Shown here: piece after piece, positions 1 through 8,057 of the stretch
Position numbering within the stretch: the first letter of the stretch is position 1
Layout of the letters: every line of letters begins with the position of its first letter
Translations under genes and position numbers: made by a program
Assembly (NCBI GenBank): GCA_014804755.1
Contig: JAAUZE010000010.1
Location: 160,185-224,184 of the forward strand
Length of the DNA stretch: 64,000 nucleotides
DNA from: Lachnospiraceae bacterium
Lineage (GTDB): Bacteria > Bacillota > Clostridia > Lachnospirales > Lachnospiraceae
Direction: 5' to 3'
The notes under the pieces: generated by a model
What the model was told of the DNA's origin: nothing
The model's database searches: none
The model's input: only the letters and a program-made list of their open reading frames with translations

Positions 1-576
1 AAGCGCTTTGCGTGGAGAGTGCGCGACGAGAAGGCGGATTGGTTTCAGGGCATTTCCATGTATCAGTTCCGTGACAGGGGAAGGCTTGGCTTGGAGCAGG
101 AGGACCCGAATAACAAGGCGGTCGGCATTGAACAGCCGCTGCTAAAGGATTATCAGGAGATTCTTGCAGATCCGTATTTTAATCCGGTCATGACTGCGGG
201 AGAGCAGGCGCAGTTTCCTGCGGTACTGCGCTGGGGCGGCTCGGAGGATGCGGACGGCATCTGCGTTCCGGTCACGTTTGAGAAGCAGCCGGATTTCTGT
301 GAGATCACGATCGAGGATGAGATCGGCATGATGCTTAACGTAAACGGACGCTGGTTTTATAAAGCGCCAGCGACGAAGACGATCGATCTGATGCCGGCGT
401 TTTGGGAGAATCCGGTCGCGGCAGGACAGACGGTTACCGTATCCATGTTTGCGCCGCCTGCGGACGGCATCAATCCGGTGACGGACAAAGAGGACTGGGC
501 GACGAATTATTATGCCGAGTTAAAGAGCGCGCCGCAGTTTAGAATCCGTTATGAAGTACCGGGTAAGGTCGGGTGA
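1..576 (+). CDS. C-terminal part of an unidentified protein (5' end outside window)
   Basis: The frame is open from base 1 to the TGA at 574-576, so this is the last 191 residues of a longer protein. An ATG at 19 lies inside the frame and has no ribosome site, so it is probably not the start. The text around residues 15-30 (WFQGISMYQFRDRG) and the GIEQPLLKDY segment look like the end of a TIM-barrel glycoside-hydrolase-like domain. They are followed by a beta-rich segment with a WGG and several aromatic residues, like an accessory sandwich domain. No catalytic residue can be assigned. I do not recognise the family, and the glycosidase-like reading is an impression only. It ends 19 bases before the next gene and is probably co-transcribed with it. 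Confidence 0.6.
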   Translation, partial: KRFAWRVRDEKADWFQGISMYQFRDRGRLGLEQEDPNNKAVGIEQPLLKDYQEILADPYFNPVMTAGEQAQFPAVLRWGGSEDADGICVPVTFEKQPDFCEITIEDEIGMMLNVNGRWFYKAPATKTIDLMPAFWENPVAAGQTVTVSMFAPPADGINPVTDKEDWATNYYAELKSAPQFRIRYEVPGKVG

Positions 577-595
577 TAAGAAGAGGGGCGAGTGT

Positions 596-1315
596 ATGCG
601 CGAAAAAGGAGCGTCTGCCGTGACGGTGATCGGCGGAGGCGACGGACCCACCAGTATTTTTTTGGCAGGCGGAGGAAAAACAAAAGAGAAGAATCTGTTC
701 CGCAGATGGAAGAGGACGTATCATAATATCCGGCGGAAGCGGAAGCGTGCGAGAGCGGCAAGGAGCATTCGGCCCGGCGCGCACAGCATGGACGAGCTTG
801 CGGCATATATGATCGAACGCTACGGCGCGGTTGAGGTGCCGCACGACGATGCGACCTATCTTGAGAATTGCAAAAATATGCGGGTGGCGCTTGCGATGAA
901 GTATCATCCGGAGCTGGTGGGGGAAAGGCCCCAAAAGCCGGACAGAGAAGCGTTGCAAAAGATGGGGGAAGAAGAACGGAAGCAGGTATTAGAGAAGTTC
1001 ATGGAGGAGTGCACGCGCATACAGGAGCGTGCCGCTGCGTTGGCAGAAAATAGGGTGCCGATGGACTATCGCTGTTATAAGATCACGCTGGGCGAATGGA
1101 GCGAGGTCCATATCGAACTGGAAAAAGAACATGGTCTTTTGATGGGCGGATGCAGTGCGTCAAATATGCGCCGCCACGGAGGAAAGCGGCTCATGAAGCA
1201 GGCGCAGGGTATCATGGCGGATATTCACCGTTATTACGGCGTGACCGAGGAGGACATCCGGCAAAAAAACGAGCGGTATAAGGACCTGCTCGTCGTGCTG
1301 ACGGAAGCGATGTAG
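596..1315 (+). CDS. unknown protein with an N-terminal GGGDGPTSIF motif
   Basis: This encodes 239 residues of unknown function. An upstream in-frame ATG at 551 overlaps the preceding gene and lacks a ribosome site. The ATG at 596 follows AGAGGGG (582-588) at good spacing and is chosen. The first 25 residues contain VTVIGGGDGPTSIFLAG, which resembles a glycine-rich stretch in the beta subunits of sodium-pumping decarboxylases. Nothing else in the protein is membrane-like, so it is not such a subunit. A very basic segment follows (about residues 33-60, rich in R and K), then a mixed helical domain with charged repeats to the end. It is last in its transcript, followed by hairpins at 1323-1404. 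A soluble, possibly nucleic-acid-binding protein is conceivable but unproven. Confidence 0.75.
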   Translation: MREKGASAVTVIGGGDGPTSIFLAGGGKTKEKNLFRRWKRTYHNIRRKRKRARAARSIRPGAHSMDELAAYMIERYGAVEVPHDDATYLENCKNMRVALAMKYHPELVGERPQKPDREALQKMGEEERKQVLEKFMEECTRIQERAAALAENRVPMDYRCYKITLGEWSEVHIELEKEHGLLMGGCSASNMRRHGGKRLMKQAQGIMADIHRYYGVTEEDIRQKNERYKDLLVVLTEAM

Positions 1316-1322
1316 AAAAAGA

Positions 1323-1405
1323 GGGACAGTGCATGCGCGTTTTGCGATGCGCTGTCCCTGTTATTCATGACAATAGAATCCTCGCGAAGCGTGGATTCTA
1401 TTGTT
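1323..1405 (+). terminator. two consecutive hairpins downstream of the 596 gene
   Basis: The first hairpin (1323-1358) has a 12-bp stem starting GGGACAG, with a bulge. The second (1371-1403) has an 11-bp perfect stem (CAATAGAATCC with GGATTCTATTG) followed by TTGTTT. The second is the more likely intrinsic terminator on the plus strand and also lies just beyond the feoB stop on the minus strand. Its core AGAATCC/GCGAAGC/GGATTCT is closely related to hairpins at 10202 and 56086. Confidence 0.65.
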
Positions 1406-1407
1406 GT

Positions 1408-3756
1408 TTAGGAGACAAACAGCATGCCCACAAGGCGGACGAGCAGGGCGGCGAGCCATGCGATCACGCATTGTCCGATGACGACGGCGCATGCCCATTT
1501 CGCGCCAAGCTCCCGCCTGACTGCGGCGATCGCCGCAACACAGGGGGTATAGAGCAGACAGAATACAAGCAGCGAAGCAGCGTTGACCGGCGTCAGAAGC
1601 CCATAGAGCAAGGCCTCGGAAGGAATGAGCACGGAGAGCGTTGCCACAACGCTTTCTTTCGCCATAAAGCCGGTGATCAGCGCCGTCGAAATCCGCCAGT
1701 CCCCAAAACCGAGCGGCGTAAAGATTGGCGCGATCAGTCCCGCAAGAAGCGCAAGTATGCTGTCCTGCGAGTCGGAAACCATATTAAAGTGCAGGTTGAA
1801 TGTCTGCAAAAACCAAATCACGATCGTGGCGATAAAAATGACCGTGAACGCCCGCTGCAGGAAATCTTTTGCTTTATCCCACAAAAGCTGCATGACATTT
1901 TTGAAGCCCGGCAGACGGTAGTTGGGTAGCTCCATGACAAACGGGACAGGTTCACCGCGAAACAGGCTGTTTTTCATGATGAGTGCGGCGAGAATGCCGA
2001 CCGCGATGCCGCCGAAATAGAGCAGGATCATGATAAGCGCGCCGAAACGCGGGAAAAACGCCGCCGTAAAAAAGCCGTAGATCGGCAGCTTGGCGGAGCA
2101 GCTCATAAAGGGCGTGAGCAGGATCGTCATTTTGCGGTCGCGCTCGGATGAGAGCGTCCGGCTTGCCATAACACCGGGAACCGTGCAGCCGAAACCGATG
2201 AGCATCGGCACGATGCTGCGCCCGGAAAGTCCGATCTTGCGTAATAATTTATCCATTACAAAAGCAACGCGCGCCATGTAGCCGCTGTCCTCCAACATGG
2301 ATAAAAAGAAAAACAGCGTCACGATGATCGGCAGAAAACTTAAGACGCTGCCGACGCCGTTAAAAATGCCGTCGATGAGGAGCGAATGCAGGGCCTGGTT
2401 AACGTGACCCGCCGTGAGTGCGGCGTCGGTGATGCCAGTCAGCCAGTCAATGCCCATGGCGAGCAGATTTTGGAGTCCTAAGCCGATGACATGGAACGTC
2501 AAAAAGAACACAAGCGCCATGATGCCGATAAATGCTGGGATGGCAGTGTATTTTCCGGTCAGGAAGCGGTCGATCTTACGGCTTCTGATATGCTCCTTAC
2601 TCTCCCCTGCCTTGATGACGGTATCGCTGCATATTTTTTTGATAAAATGAAAACGCATATCCGCGATGGCGGCCGCGCGGTCAAGTCCGCGTTCTTTTTC
2701 CATCTGTACGATGGCATGCTCCAGCATATCTAACTCATTTTCATCTAAGGCAAGCGCATCCAGAATATTTTGGTCTCCCTCCACAATTTTGGACGCAGCG
2801 AAGCGGATCGGAATCTCCGCGTTTTTGGCGTGATCCTCGATCAAATGCATGATGCCGTGGATGCACCGGTGCACGGCGCTTCCCTCATCATCGGCGCTGC
2901 AAAAATCCATGCGCTGCGGACATTCCTGATATTTAGCGACATGGACGGCGTGCTCGATCAGCTCGTGGATACCTTCGTTTTTGGCTGCGGAGATCGGCAC
3001 GACGGGAACGCCGAGTGCTTCTTCCATCTCATTGATTAGGATGGAGCCGCCGTTTTCGCGCACTTCATCCATCATATTGAGCGCAACGACCATGGGAATG
3101 TTTAATTCCATGAGCTGCATTGTCAGGTAGAGGTTTCGTTCGATGTTGGAGGCGTCCACGATGTTGATGATGCCCTTCGGCTTTTCCTTCAGGATGAAGC
3201 CGCGTGTTACAAGCTCCTCATTGCTATAGGGAGACATGGAATAAATACCGGGAAGATCGGTGATGAGCGTATTCGGATAACCCTTGATCACGCCGTCCTT
3301 TCGATCCACCGTGACACCGGGGAAATTGCCGACGTGCTGATTGGAACCTGTTAAGCGGTTAAACAGCGTGGTCTTTCCGCAGTTCTGGTTTCCCGCAAGC
3401 GCGAAGGTGAGCGTTTCGGAATCGGGGAGGGGGTGTTCTTCCTCCTTGCTGTGGTATTTGCCGCCCTCGCCGAGACCGGGGTGCGGAATGGGTTTATTAT
3501 TTCGTTCTTTTTGTACCTGTTCCACGGCAGGCGACGCTTCGGTGATCGTGATCTGCGCGGCGTCGGCAAGGCGCAGCGTCAGTTCGTAGCCGTGAAGCAA
3601 CAGTTCCATCGGGTCGCCCATCGGGGCGAATTTGACCAAAGTCACCTCTGCGCCCGGAATTAAGCCCATGTCGAGAAAGTGCTGCCGCAGCGCACCCTCC
3701 CCTCCGACGGAAAGGATGACGGCGGATTTTCCGATTGCCAAGTCTTTGAGTGTCAT
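1408..3756 (-). CDS. feoB: FeoA-FeoB fusion, ferrous iron transporter
   Basis: This is a GTP-dependent ferrous iron importer of the cytoplasmic membrane, 782 residues long. Residues 1 to about 72 are an SH3-like FeoA domain (MTLKDLAIGK through LRLADAAQITI). A linker follows, then the FeoB G domain with G1 GNQNCGKT, G3 DLPG and NMMDE. About eight to ten hydrophobic segments fill the C-terminal half, including the Gate-type motif GFGCTVPGVMASR. The start at 3756 is chosen because AAGGAGG precedes it at ideal spacing; a longer frame reaches 3801 but would include the operator. FeoA-FeoB fusions are known in Clostridia. The gene is monocistronic and is preceded by a perfect 15-bp palindrome, which suggests metal-dependent control. 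Confidence 0.95.
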   Translation of the reverse strand: MTLKDLAIGKSAVILSVGGEGALRQHFLDMGLIPGAEVTLVKFAPMGDPMELLLHGYELTLRLADAAQITITEASPAVEQVQKERNNKPIPHPGLGEGGKYHSKEEEHPLPDSETLTFALAGNQNCGKTTLFNRLTGSNQHVGNFPGVTVDRKDGVIKGYPNTLITDLPGIYSMSPYSNEELVTRGFILKEKPKGIINIVDASNIERNLYLTMQLMELNIPMVVALNMMDEVRENGGSILINEMEEALGVPVVPISAAKNEGIHELIEHAVHVAKYQECPQRMDFCSADDEGSAVHRCIHGIMHLIEDHAKNAEIPIRFAASKIVEGDQNILDALALDENELDMLEHAIVQMEKERGLDRAAAIADMRFHFIKKICSDTVIKAGESKEHIRSRKIDRFLTGKYTAIPAFIGIMALVFFLTFHVIGLGLQNLLAMGIDWLTGITDAALTAGHVNQALHSLLIDGIFNGVGSVLSFLPIIVTLFFFLSMLEDSGYMARVAFVMDKLLRKIGLSGRSIVPMLIGFGCTVPGVMASRTLSSERDRKMTILLTPFMSCSAKLPIYGFFTAAFFPRFGALIMILLYFGGIAVGILAALIMKNSLFRGEPVPFVMELPNYRLPGFKNVMQLLWDKAKDFLQRAFTVIFIATIVIWFLQTFNLHFNMVSDSQDSILALLAGLIAPIFTPLGFGDWRISTALITGFMAKESVVATLSVLIPSEALLYGLLTPVNAASLLVFCLLYTPCVAAIAAVRRELGAKWACAVVIGQCVIAWLAALLVRLVGMLFVS

Positions 3757-3787
3757 GAAAAAGCCTCCTTCGGCGTATGTATCTTGG

Positions 3788-3802
3788 TTTGTATCATACA
3801 AA
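3788..3802 (-). promoter_or_regulatory. perfect 15-bp palindrome, candidate metalloregulator operator for feoAB
   Basis: TTTGTATCATACAAA is a perfect 7-1-7 inverted repeat whose near edge lies 31 bases upstream of the feoAB start codon, between the start and a possible promoter (TGGCTA, 17 bases, TACAAT on the minus strand at 3866-3894). It matches neither the classic Fur nor the DtxR consensus exactly. Its position before an iron importer makes an operator the natural reading. Confidence 0.45.
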
Positions 3803-3865
3803 TCGCGTTTCTTTTATGTATAGCAGCAGGGGAAAAGCAGAACGCTGCCAGATGAGTTTTCATTT

Positions 3866-3894
3866 ATTGTAGCACATTGGGGTGGGGATAGCCA
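3866..3894 (-). promoter_or_regulatory. possible sigma-A promoter of feoAB
   Basis: On the minus strand the elements are TGGCTA, a 17-base spacer, then TACAAT. The -10 is good and the -35 is weak. The predicted start near 3859 gives a leader of about 100 bases containing the palindrome at 3788-3802. Confidence 0.35.
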
Positions 3895-3917
3895 TATCAT
3901 TGTTAAAGGAATAAATG

Positions 3918-3953
3918 AAAACCCCTGAGACAATCGTATGTTGTCTCAGGGGC
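3918..3953 (-). terminator. intrinsic terminator of the 4768-3980 gene pair
   Basis: A perfect 12-bp stem (3922-3933 with 3941-3952, CCCCTGAGACAA and its complement) has a 7-base loop and is followed on the minus strand by TTTTCATTTATT. Confidence 0.85.
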
Positions 3954-3979
3954 GTATCAAGTCATATGTCAGAATTGTG

Positions 3980-4192
3980 TTAAGGCGTTCCGGAACTAAA
4001 ACTGTGGCGAGGATGAGAGTCATCCTCCAATATATTATCGATGGGAACGGTAGTGACGGATTCTTCGATAAAGATGTCCGGCATATCCTCCGGCGCATTT
4101 CTTTTGTTTTTATTGGATAGAAGCACAAAGCCGCATACAAAGCAAACAAGTAAAAGAAGGGCTGACGCGCCGATTATAATTTTTCGTTTCAT
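3980..4192 (-). CDS. small membrane-anchored protein, unknown
   Basis: This encodes 70 residues. The N-terminus (MKRK, then a hydrophobic run from residue 4 to about 26) is a single membrane anchor or uncleaved signal peptide; a cysteine pair lies inside it. It is followed by a short acidic and serine-rich tail. GAGG lies about 10 bases before the ATG. It sits 30 bases downstream of the amber-interrupted exported gene (4223-4768) and shares its terminator, so the two probably form one transcript and may act together. I do not recognise the family. Confidence 0.65.
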   Translation of the reverse strand: MKRKIIIGASALLLLVCFVCGFVLLSNKNKRNAPEDMPDIFIEESVTTVPIDNILEDDSHPRHSFSSGTP

Positions 4193-4222
4193 GAATCAAT
4201 ACCTCGCTTTCATGCATGTGGG

Positions 4223-4768
4223 TTAAAAGGCATAATATCCCTCGTAATGAATGGTAACATTAGAGAGATTTTCGATTGCAAAAGAAAAGTGTCCGTTATA
4301 GCCAACGGTGAGGGCTCCGTTCCAGCCGTTAGTTGTTGTGGAATCTGTAGAAAAACTGTAAGTATTATTATCTCTGTCATACAGCCCGAGACGACTAAGA
4401 TATCCGGCGCCGGAAGGGTCTTGTGAGATATTTACGATGATGCTGTCTCCTGCAAGAAAGGAGTGACTGCCCTTGGCAATAGCGATGCTGTCCGCAGATA
4501 TATCATGATTCCATATGTATGCAATAGCATAGGTCGTCATTGCCATGATGTTTGCATCTGTAAAAGGTTCAAAATAGCCCATAATCTCGCCGTCATCAGT
4601 ATAAAGTTCATAAACTGTGATTCCGGCAGTGCGCTTTTCGGAAATTTCCTATTCCAAATCGAAAGAATAATCTTGCGCGTGTACGGTAGGTAAATCTGTC
4701 AGTAAAATGTTTGAGCATAACATAGCGACAATGATAATTGCTTTAAGCTTTCGAGATGCGTTTTTCAT
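4223..4768 (-). pseudogene. exported protein gene interrupted by an in-frame amber codon
   Basis: Reading from the ATG at 4768 gives a signal peptide (MKNASRKLK, a hydrophobic core, then a VHA-Q type cleavage site near residue 31), then a TAG at 4649-4651 as codon 40. The same frame then stays open for 141 codons to the stop at 4223. The downstream part is rich in T, S, N and aromatic residues and looks like a small beta-sandwich secreted domain (for example YDRDNNTYSF, WNGALTVGYNG, ENLSNVTIHYEGY). The promoter and AAAGGAGG ribosome site are excellent. Either a recent nonsense mutation, a sequencing error, or suppression or re-initiation at the GTT/ATG region near 4582 could explain it. I do not recognise the domain. 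Confidence 0.75.
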
Positions 4769-4817
4769 GATTTTCCTCCTTTAAAAAATATTAAATGAAA
4801 TATTTAATTGCAAGAAA

Positions 4818-4846
4818 AGTATAGTTGAATAACCGGATTCTGTCAA
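4818..4846 (-). promoter_or_regulatory. consensus sigma-A promoter of the amber-interrupted gene
   Basis: On the minus strand TTGACA, a 17-base spacer and TATACT are present, only one base short of the full consensus. The start of transcription would lie near 4811, about 43 bases before the ATG. An AT-only inverted repeat (AAATATT...AATATTT) lies in the leader. Confidence 0.85.
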
Positions 4847-4907
4847 TGGACATTTATAGAAACGTTTTGAATTGATAAAAATTTTTGAAAATATTTCTGA
4901 AAAATAC

Positions 4908-4937
4908 TTGCAATATGGTATGGGGAGAAGTTACTAT
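4908..4937 (+). promoter_or_regulatory. candidate promoter of the receiver/HD-GYP gene
   Basis: TTGCAA, an 18-base spacer and TACTAT lie about 50 bases before the ATG at 4990. It is divergent from the promoter at 4818-4846. Confidence 0.5.
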
Positions 4938-4989
4938 AAAGGTGATTCTTCATAAATAAATCATTACATATAGGAACGGGTGAAGAGTG

Positions 4990-6108
4990 ATGGAAAAAAA
5001 GAAAACAATACTTATAGCAGACGATGCGGACATTAACCGCGAGATATTGAAGGTAGTCTTTAAGGAGCAGTTTCGGATCCTTGAGGCGGCGGACGGCGCG
5101 CAGGCGATCGAGATTCTGGATGCCGGACATGACGAGATCGTGATGCTGTTCCTTGACCTGATGATGCCGAAAAAGAACGGCTTAGAGGTCATGGAGCATA
5201 TGACGGAAAAAGGCTATATGGATCGGATTCCCGTTATCATGATCACGGGAGAGGCAACGGCGGAGTCCGACTTAAAGGCGTACGAGTACGGAGCGTCGGA
5301 TATTATTTATAAGCCGTTTAACGCGAAGGTCGTTATGCGCCGTACATTAAACGTGCTGGAGCTGTTCGAGAAGCGTATCGATATGGAGGCGAAGCTGGAG
5401 GAGCGGACGAATAAGCTTGTCGATATGCAGAAGCGGCTGGAAAAGAATAACGAGTTCTTGATCAATGCCTTAAGCTCCGTTGTCGAGTTCAGAAGTTTGG
5501 AGTCGGGCGAGCATATTAAGAGAGTCAAATATTTCACGCGGATTCTTATGAACTATATGATGAAATTTCATCCGGAATACGGGTTGACCAAGGAACAGGT
5601 CGATTTGATCGTCAATGCGTCCGCACTGCATGACATCGGAAAGATCACGATTCCCGACAGTATTTTGTTAAAGCCCGGAAAGCTGACCTCGACGGAGTTC
5701 GAGCAGATGAAGAAGCATACGACGAACGGCTGTGATCTTCTGGAGCGGTTTAAGCAGGAGGAGAGCGAATTTTATAAGTACTGTTATGATATCTGCCGCC
5801 ACCACCATGAGCGCTATAACGGCAAGGGTTATCCTGACGGTCTGAAGGGTGAGGAGATCCCGATCTGGGCGCAGGTCGTATCCATCGTGGATGTCTATGA
5901 CGCATTGGTGAGCAAGCGTGTTTACAAGATGGCATATCCGGCGGAGGAAGCCGTTCACATGATACATAACGGAGAGTGTGGAGAGTTCTCGCCGAAGGTA
6001 ATGCATTGCTTTGATATGGCAAAAGACGATCTGTTTGAGATCGGAGAGGGAATTTCGTATGTGGATGCCGCTACTGCAATGACGCGGCTCACGGACACTG
6101 CGCTGTAA
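4990..6108 (+). CDS. response regulator with HD-GYP phosphodiesterase domain
   Basis: This 372-residue cytoplasmic two-domain regulator starts with a CheY-like receiver at residues 1 to about 125. It has the acidic pair D11-D12, phospho-acceptor D56 in LFLDLMMP, the T of MITG and the K of IYKPF. A helical linker follows (about 130-160), then an HD-GYP domain with HDIGK, HHERYNGKGYPDGL and the DVYDAL segment. The family hydrolyses cyclic di-GMP, so phosphorylation probably tunes c-di-GMP turnover. GTG at 4987 is also in frame, but ATG at 4990 is preferred after GGGTGAAGAG. No histidine kinase is adjacent, so the partner kinase is unknown. The gene is monocistronic with its own terminator. Confidence 0.93.
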   Translation: MEKKKTILIADDADINREILKVVFKEQFRILEAADGAQAIEILDAGHDEIVMLFLDLMMPKKNGLEVMEHMTEKGYMDRIPVIMITGEATAESDLKAYEYGASDIIYKPFNAKVVMRRTLNVLELFEKRIDMEAKLEERTNKLVDMQKRLEKNNEFLINALSSVVEFRSLESGEHIKRVKYFTRILMNYMMKFHPEYGLTKEQVDLIVNASALHDIGKITIPDSILLKPGKLTSTEFEQMKKHTTNGCDLLERFKQEESEFYKYCYDICRHHHERYNGKGYPDGLKGEEIPIWAQVVSIVDVYDALVSKRVYKMAYPAEEAVHMIHNGECGEFSPKVMHCFDMAKDDLFEIGEGISYVDAATAMTRLTDTAL

Positions 6109-6129
6109 GGATAGTGTGACAAATAGAAC

Positions 6130-6176
6130 AACAGCCTGATACGGAATCGGGATAAGATTCTGTATCAGGCTGTTTT
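6130..6176 (+). terminator. intrinsic terminator after the HD-GYP gene
   Basis: A long imperfect stem, AACAGCCTGATAC paired with GTATCAGGCTGTT plus an inner GAATC/GATTC, is followed by TTTT. Confidence 0.85.
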
Positions 6177-6200
6177 CATGTTATGAAGGGTAAACGCGGG

Positions 6201-6527
6201 TTAGGTCAATTGCAGAACTTCGGCTTCAATTTTTTTTAATTCATCGAGTGATAGTGCCGGAACACAGTCCGCGATCTCATCAAGTGTCATTTTACCCTTT
6301 TTAATCAATTTTTCGGCAGTTTCTCTTGCGGTTTCTTTTGCGGTCTTTTTAGCTGTGCTGTCTTCAATATCCTTTGTATAAGCTTTCAATATCTGCTCGT
6401 CATCAAATAATGTCATCATCATATCCACAACCTCCTGTTCTTTGGTTTCTAAGTATTCTTTTAGAACATCTCGATCTTTACAGATACGAATGGTTTCGGT
6501 TATTGCCTGTTTCGTATTCCCATATTG
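6201..6527 (-). pseudogene. C-terminal remnant of an Rpn/YhgA-type PD-(D/E)XK nuclease
   Basis: The frame is open on the minus strand from 6527 and is closed upstream by TAA at 6528-6530. It reads YGNTKQAITETIRICKD, then a helical YLETKEQEVVDMMM segment, an acidic-basic helix with repeated AKETARETAEKL, and a DEIADCVPALSLDEL end. This is the usual C-terminus of Rpn-family recombination-promoting nucleases (often annotated as transposases) in Clostridia. The catalytic N-terminal domain, about 200 residues, is missing. A 75-residue product could start at 6428 but has no good ribosome site. It is best read as a decayed gene. Confidence 0.75.
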
Positions 6528-6635
6528 TTAAGTATAGAAAAAAACGGCTTTCTTTACAATAAAATTCATATGAAAATATGCACCAATAATATCCTGTTAT
6601 CACAAAAAACAAATAGCAACCTGTATTTTATGTGA

Positions 6636-6664
6636 TTGACGGCTTGTCGCCGCTTTGATAAAAT
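6636..6664 (+). promoter_or_regulatory. sigma-A promoter of the hemerythrin-receiver gene
   Basis: TTGACG, 17 bases and TAAAAT lie 25 bases before the GTG start at 6690. The ribosome site AAGGGAGGG falls between them. Confidence 0.75.
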
Positions 6665-6689
6665 AGAAAAGATAAGGGAGGGTATTACG

Positions 6690-8036
6690 GTGAAGCAGGT
6701 GAAATGGGATGATAGATATAAGCTTGGTGTGGATTTGATCGATAAGGAGCATAAACAGCTTTTTGCAACGATGGATCGGCTCTTGAAGCTCAGTGAGAAC
6801 GAAGAAAAAAGCGAGTGGGCATGCCGGGAAGGGGTGAAATATCTAAAAAATCACTCTCTGGAGCATTTTGAGCATGAAGAAAGCTATATGGAGTCGATCG
6901 GCTACAGTGAGTATGCGGTACATAAACGTCTGCATAATGATTTTCGCAATAATACGCTGCCGGCGCTTGAGAAAGAGATGGAGGAGTCCCAATATTCATT
7001 GGATTCCATCCGGCATTTTTTAAGCGTTTGTATCGGCTGGGTGGTCGGGCATACGATATCGGAGGATTTGGCGATCGCGGGAAGAAAAAGCAGCAAATGG
7101 TTGGAAATCCCGCAAGAAAAAGAGCAGGAGATCATGGAACAGGATATTATTCAGCTGCTTCATGAGTTGTATCGGCTGGATGCGAGAATGATCAGCAGTC
7201 AGTATGCCGGAGAGAATTTCGGAAAAATGATCTGCTGCCGTTTTACTTACCGCGGCGAGAAGAAGGAAAAGTGGGAGATCACGCTTGTTTATGAGGAAAA
7301 GCTTCTGTTAAAGATCGTGGGGGCGATTTTTAATACGGAATATAAAAGAGTGGACGAAATGGTAATCAATATCGGCAGGTACCTTTCAAAACAGTTTATG
7401 GAACGAATCAGGGAAAGTTTACCGGCGCTGGCTTCGTTTACATTGGAAAAAGAAAATCTGTTGACCTATGAGCAGCTTGAGGATTCCTTTGAACGCACGC
7501 AGCCGGCCTGCAGCCTGCTGTTTGATACGGGCGAGGGCTATTTTGCGTTTTGCGCGGCATCTGCCGAGATTGTCCGCGGCAAGAACGCGGCGGGCATTAA
7601 CCACGAAAATGCAATGGCCACGGTCAAACAATATTTGGAGAAAGAGAATGCTTCATGGGAACAGCAAAAGAAAAAGATTCTGGTCGTGGATGATTCGGAT
7701 TTAGTACGGAGCAAGATCGTGGAGCTTTTTGCGGATGATTATGATGTAACGGAGGTTGCCTCCAGTATGACCGCGATTCAAAGTATTGCGGTAAACAGAC
7801 CGGATCTGGTTCTCTTAGATTATGAAATGCCTGTCTGTGACGGAAGGCAGACCTTGGAAATGATGCGTTCGGAAAAGGCGACGGCAAACATTCCGGTTAT
7901 TTTTCTGACCGGAAGGGGCGACAGAGAGAGCGTGAAAAAAGTGATGGATCTAAAGCCGGAAGGTTATCTTCTAAAGGCGATGCCGGAGGACATCATCAAA
8001 AAGAGCGTGGATGCTTTTTTTGCGAATAGAAAATAA
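6690..8036 (+). CDS. hemerythrin - CheX-like - receiver fusion protein
   Basis: This encodes 448 residues from a GTG start that follows AAGGGAGGG; an ATG at 6636 lies inside the promoter and is rejected. Residues 1 to about 135 are a bacteriohemerythrin domain with the di-iron ligand pattern (H21 in DKEHKQLF, H59 and E63 in EHFEHEE, H78 and H82 in HKRLH, then HTISED). Residues about 150-300 resemble a CheX/CheC-like domain (MVINIGRYLSKQFM helix). The C-terminus, from about 322, is a CheY-like receiver with VVDDSD and the LLDYEMP phospho-acceptor. It probably senses oxygen or iron redox state and passes it to a phosphorelay or chemotaxis system. No output DNA-binding domain is present. The middle-domain assignment is the least certain part. 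Confidence 0.88.
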   Translation: MKQVKWDDRYKLGVDLIDKEHKQLFATMDRLLKLSENEEKSEWACREGVKYLKNHSLEHFEHEESYMESIGYSEYAVHKRLHNDFRNNTLPALEKEMEESQYSLDSIRHFLSVCIGWVVGHTISEDLAIAGRKSSKWLEIPQEKEQEIMEQDIIQLLHELYRLDARMISSQYAGENFGKMICCRFTYRGEKKEKWEITLVYEEKLLLKIVGAIFNTEYKRVDEMVINIGRYLSKQFMERIRESLPALASFTLEKENLLTYEQLEDSFERTQPACSLLFDTGEGYFAFCAASAEIVRGKNAAGINHENAMATVKQYLEKENASWEQQKKKILVVDDSDLVRSKIVELFADDYDVTEVASSMTAIQSIAVNRPDLVLLDYEMPVCDGRQTLEMMRSEKATANIPVIFLTGRGDRESVKKVMDLKPEGYLLKAMPEDIIKKSVDAFFANRK

Positions 8037-8057
8037 AAAGTGCTATGTAAAACCGAA

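Noticed and set aside
596..680. Sodium-transporting decarboxylase beta subunit
   Set aside because: Only a short motif matches. The protein has no membrane helices and lacks the rest of the family.
1333..1929. A 198-codon plus-strand frame antisense to feoB
   Set aside because: Compositionally biased, without a known motif, starting in the terminator region and lying wholly inside feoB.
4649..4651. Amber codon as a pyrrolysine or suppressor-read site
   Set aside because: No pyrrolysine genes or structured insertion element are visible here and no other gene in the window ends in a way that needs it. A nonsense mutation or error is simpler.
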